64,000 nt of DNA from Allocatelliglobosispora scoriae (GTDB taxonomy: Bacteria; Actinomycetota; Actinomycetes; Mycobacteriales; Micromonosporaceae), in assembly GCF_014204945.1 (NCBI RefSeq), contig NZ_JACHMN010000003.1, positions 186,001 to 250,000 of the forward strand, written 5' to 3'. Shown one piece after another: positions 62,303 through 64,000 of this stretch (position 1 is the first letter of the stretch; every line of letters starts with the position of its first letter). The notes beneath the pieces were generated by a model. That model did no database searches and had not been told where the DNA came from. It saw nothing but the letters and a program-made list of their open reading frames with translations. The position numbers were made by a program, and so were the translations under genes.

Positions 62303-63457
62303 ATGGAATACCTCGTCATCGCTGTGGTGGTACTGCTGCTCGCGCTCGGTACCGCGCTCCTGGTCGCACGCCGCCGCCGCACCGCACTGCCCCCATCGGA
62401 GCAGCCCGGAGCCGTCGAGGCGCCCGCGGCGGAGCGTCCGGCCACCGCCGAGGTTCCGCCCGCGGTCACGGTGCCGCCCGCGGTGGAGGCGCCACCCGCC
62501 ATCGAGGTTCCACCCGCCATCGAGGTGCCGGAGCCCACGGCGGGGCGGCTGGTCCGGCTGCGGGCCAAGCTCGCCCGCTCGCAGAACGCCCTCGGCCGCG
62601 GCCTGCTCGCCGTGCTCTCGCGCGACCACCTCGACGACGACTCCTGGGACGAGATCGAGGAGAGCCTCATCGGCGCCGACGTCGGCGTGGAGGCGACCGG
62701 GCAGATCGTGACGAAGCTGCGGGAGCGTACGCGGATCCAGGGCACGCGGACCGCGACCGAGCTGCGGACCATGCTCGCCGACGAGCTGATCGCCGCCCTC
62801 GACCCGGGCATGGACCGCAGCCTCGCCGCCACCCCCAAGGACGGCAAGCCCGCGGTGATCCTCGTCGTCGGTGTCAACGGCGCAGGCAAGACCACCACCT
62901 GCGGAAAGATCGCCCGCGTGCTCGTGGCGGACGGCCACACCGTGGTGCTCGGCGCCGCCGACACCTTCCGGGCGGCCGCCGCCGACCAGCTCGCCACCTG
63001 GGGCAGCCGGGTGGGCGCCTCCGTCGTCCGCGGCCCCGAGGGCGGTGACCCCGCAGCTGTCGCGTTCGACGCCGTGCGCCGGGGCACCGAGGACGGCGTC
63101 GACACGGTGCTGATCGACACCGCGGGCCGCCTGCAGAACAAGATCGGCCTAATGGATGAGCTCGGCAAGGTCAAAAGGGTCGTCGAGAAGCACGGACCAG
63201 TCGGAGAAACCCTGCTCATCCTTGACGCCACCACCGGGCAGAACGGCCTTGAGCAGGCACGCGTCTTCACCGAGGTCTGCGACGTCACCGGCGTGGTCCT
63301 GACCAAGCTGGACGGGACCGCCAAGGGAGGTATCGTCATCGCTGTGCAGCGCAAGCTTGGGATCCCGGTAAAGCTCGTCGGGCTCGGTGAGGGCCCCGAC
63401 GATCTGGCCCCGTTCGAGCCCGAAGCCTTCGTCAACGCGCTGCTGGGCGACGCGTGA
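62303..63457 (+). CDS. ftsY: Signal recognition particle receptor FtsY
   Basis: A 384-residue FtsY that docks SRP-ribosome complexes to the membrane. An N-terminal membrane helix (LVIAVVVLLLALGTALLVAR) is followed by an A domain made of P/V/E repeats (EVPPAVTVPPAVEAPPAIEV) and the NG GTPase domain: P-loop VVGVNGAGKTTTCGKIA, ADTFRAAAADQL, IDTAGRLQNK and LTKLDGTAKGG. It is full length. The last four bases overlap the next gene (GTGA). Confidence 0.96.
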   Translation: MEYLVIAVVVLLLALGTALLVARRRRTALPPSEQPGAVEAPAAERPATAEVPPAVTVPPAVEAPPAIEVPPAIEVPEPTAGRLVRLRAKLARSQNALGRGLLAVLSRDHLDDDSWDEIEESLIGADVGVEATGQIVTKLRERTRIQGTRTATELRTMLADELIAALDPGMDRSLAATPKDGKPAVILVVGVNGAGKTTTCGKIARVLVADGHTVVLGAADTFRAAAADQLATWGSRVGASVVRGPEGGDPAAVAFDAVRRGTEDGVDTVLIDTAGRLQNKIGLMDELGKVKRVVEKHGPVGETLLILDATTGQNGLEQARVFTEVCDVTGVVLTKLDGTAKGGIVIAVQRKLGIPVKLVGLGEGPDDLAPFEPEAFVNALLGDA

Positions 63458-64000
63458 CTGTGGACTCCGAGCTCGAGATCCCGCTGCGCGGCGGGAATGT
63501 CAGCACCGTCGTCCGCGTCGGCGACACGGTTCGCCGCAACGTGGGCCCGTGGACACCGGCCGTGCACGCGCTCCTGCGCCACCTCGAGCTCTCCGGCTTC
63601 ACCGGGTCGCCGCGCGCCCTCGGCATGGACACGCAGGGCCGCGAGGTCCTGTCCTACCTCTCCGGCGAGTGCGGGGAGTATCCGCTCAAGCCGCACTGGG
63701 TGACCGACGAGGCGCTCGTCACGGTCGCCACGATGCTGCGGATGTTCCACGACGCGCAGGCCGGGTTCCGGCAGCCCATGGGGAGCGTGTGGCGCTCCTT
63801 CGGGCCGCCGCCGCCCGACGCCGAGGTGATCTGCCACCACGACGCCGCACCGCACAACGTGATCTGGCGGCCGGACGGCACGCTCGCGATGATCGATTTC
63901 GATCTCGCCTCGCCGGGGTCCCGGATCTATGACGTCTCCTATGCCGCCTGGACGTGGGTGCCGCTCTTCAGCGACCGGGACTCGGTGACGCTGGGGTGGC
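63454..64000 (+). CDS. Phosphotransferase (APH family), 3'-truncated by the window
   Basis: GTG 63454 overlaps ftsY by four bases, and the frame is open to the end of the window (182 codons). The product is an aminoglycoside-phosphotransferase-like kinase. VRRNVGPWTPAVHALLRHLE opens it, and the catalytic loop reads ICHHDAAPHNVIW, with MIDFDLASPGSRIYDVSYAA as the metal-binding segment. Such proteins phosphorylate small molecules such as choline, sugars or antibiotics; resistance is not implied. The C-terminus lies outside the window. Confidence 0.85.
   Translation, partial: MTVDSELEIPLRGGNVSTVVRVGDTVRRNVGPWTPAVHALLRHLELSGFTGSPRALGMDTQGREVLSYLSGECGEYPLKPHWVTDEALVTVATMLRMFHDAQAGFRQPMGSVWRSFGPPPPDAEVICHHDAAPHNVIWRPDGTLAMIDFDLASPGSRIYDVSYAAWTWVPLFSDRDSVTLGW

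Overview
This 64 kb window comes from a chromosome of a high-GC Gram-positive actinomycete. Codons are strongly G/C-ended and many starts are GTG. Markers include HU with an AKK-repeat tail, a CofC/FbiD step of F420 synthesis, Ppk1, SMC, a fused CysG-type CobA and an LPxTG wall protein. From about 21.5 kb to the right end the gene order follows, as I recall it, the Mycobacterium tuberculosis Rv2993c-Rv2921c block: FAH protein, IclR, leuCD, hupB, ppk1, cofC, gpsA, ddl, DUF3515, thiL, DAK2, recG, rsmD, coaD, DUF177-rpmF, rnc, mutM, smc, ftsY. The density of small palindromic repeats suggests Micromonosporaceae; that family placement is inference.

Layout. 0-5.6 kb: end of an M20 peptidase, a SURF1 gene with a proline-rich membrane protein, a GNAT acetyltransferase and a bifunctional penicillin-binding protein. 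5.7-9.1 kb: a cobalamin operon (cobC-like, cobT, cobA) whose last gene carries a +1 frameshift. 9.2-16 kb: trehalose genes (otsA, and a trehalose-phosphatase-like/GH15 fusion whose phosphatase nucleophile appears to be missing), nadE and a membrane-anchored protein. 16-20.5 kb: glnA2, two tandem secreted M23 peptidases and an SDR. 20.5-27.8 kb: a conserved protein often labelled 3-methyladenine glycosylase, FAH protein, tRNA-Gln, tRNA-Glu, a membrane TIR protein, a 40-codon small ORF, IclR, leuCD and hupB. 27.9-34.8 kb: ppk1-CHAD, cofC with a small OB-like protein, a membrane MazF/PemK protein, a secreted cysteine protease with an anchored partner, and an HTH regulator. 35-42.8 kb: plsC-gpsA-PLP lyase-ddl, a DUF559-type nuclease gene bracketed by mirror-image repeats, GNAT-thiL, a RAM-domain protein with DUF3515, and rpmB. 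43-50.3 kb: DAK2-recG, an LPxTG protein, rsmD-coaD and a coiled-coil protein. 50.7-54.1 kb: DUF177-rpmF-plsX-rnc-mutM, with REP sequence inserted in frame in plsX. 54.2-64 kb: a short spherulin-4-like gene, a CAP protein, smc with an overlapping HAD gene, PhoD overlapping a convergent MarR gene, and ftsY with an overlapping phosphotransferase that runs off the window.

The most striking non-gene signal is the repeat content. At least four families of short palindromic or clustered repeats (AATTCGCG..., CAACTCTTCAAGAGTTG, a GAGTGAGCGAGCGAAGC-type REP, and a 108-bp tandem) sit in spacers together with several unique long palindromes. In several places they reach into genes. They supply stop codons (cobA, the OtsB/GH15 gene, the 20.5 kb gene, the DUF559 gene), add a C-terminal extension (cobT), or insert coding sequence (plsX). 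I see no transposase, integrase, prophage, rRNA or CRISPR array.
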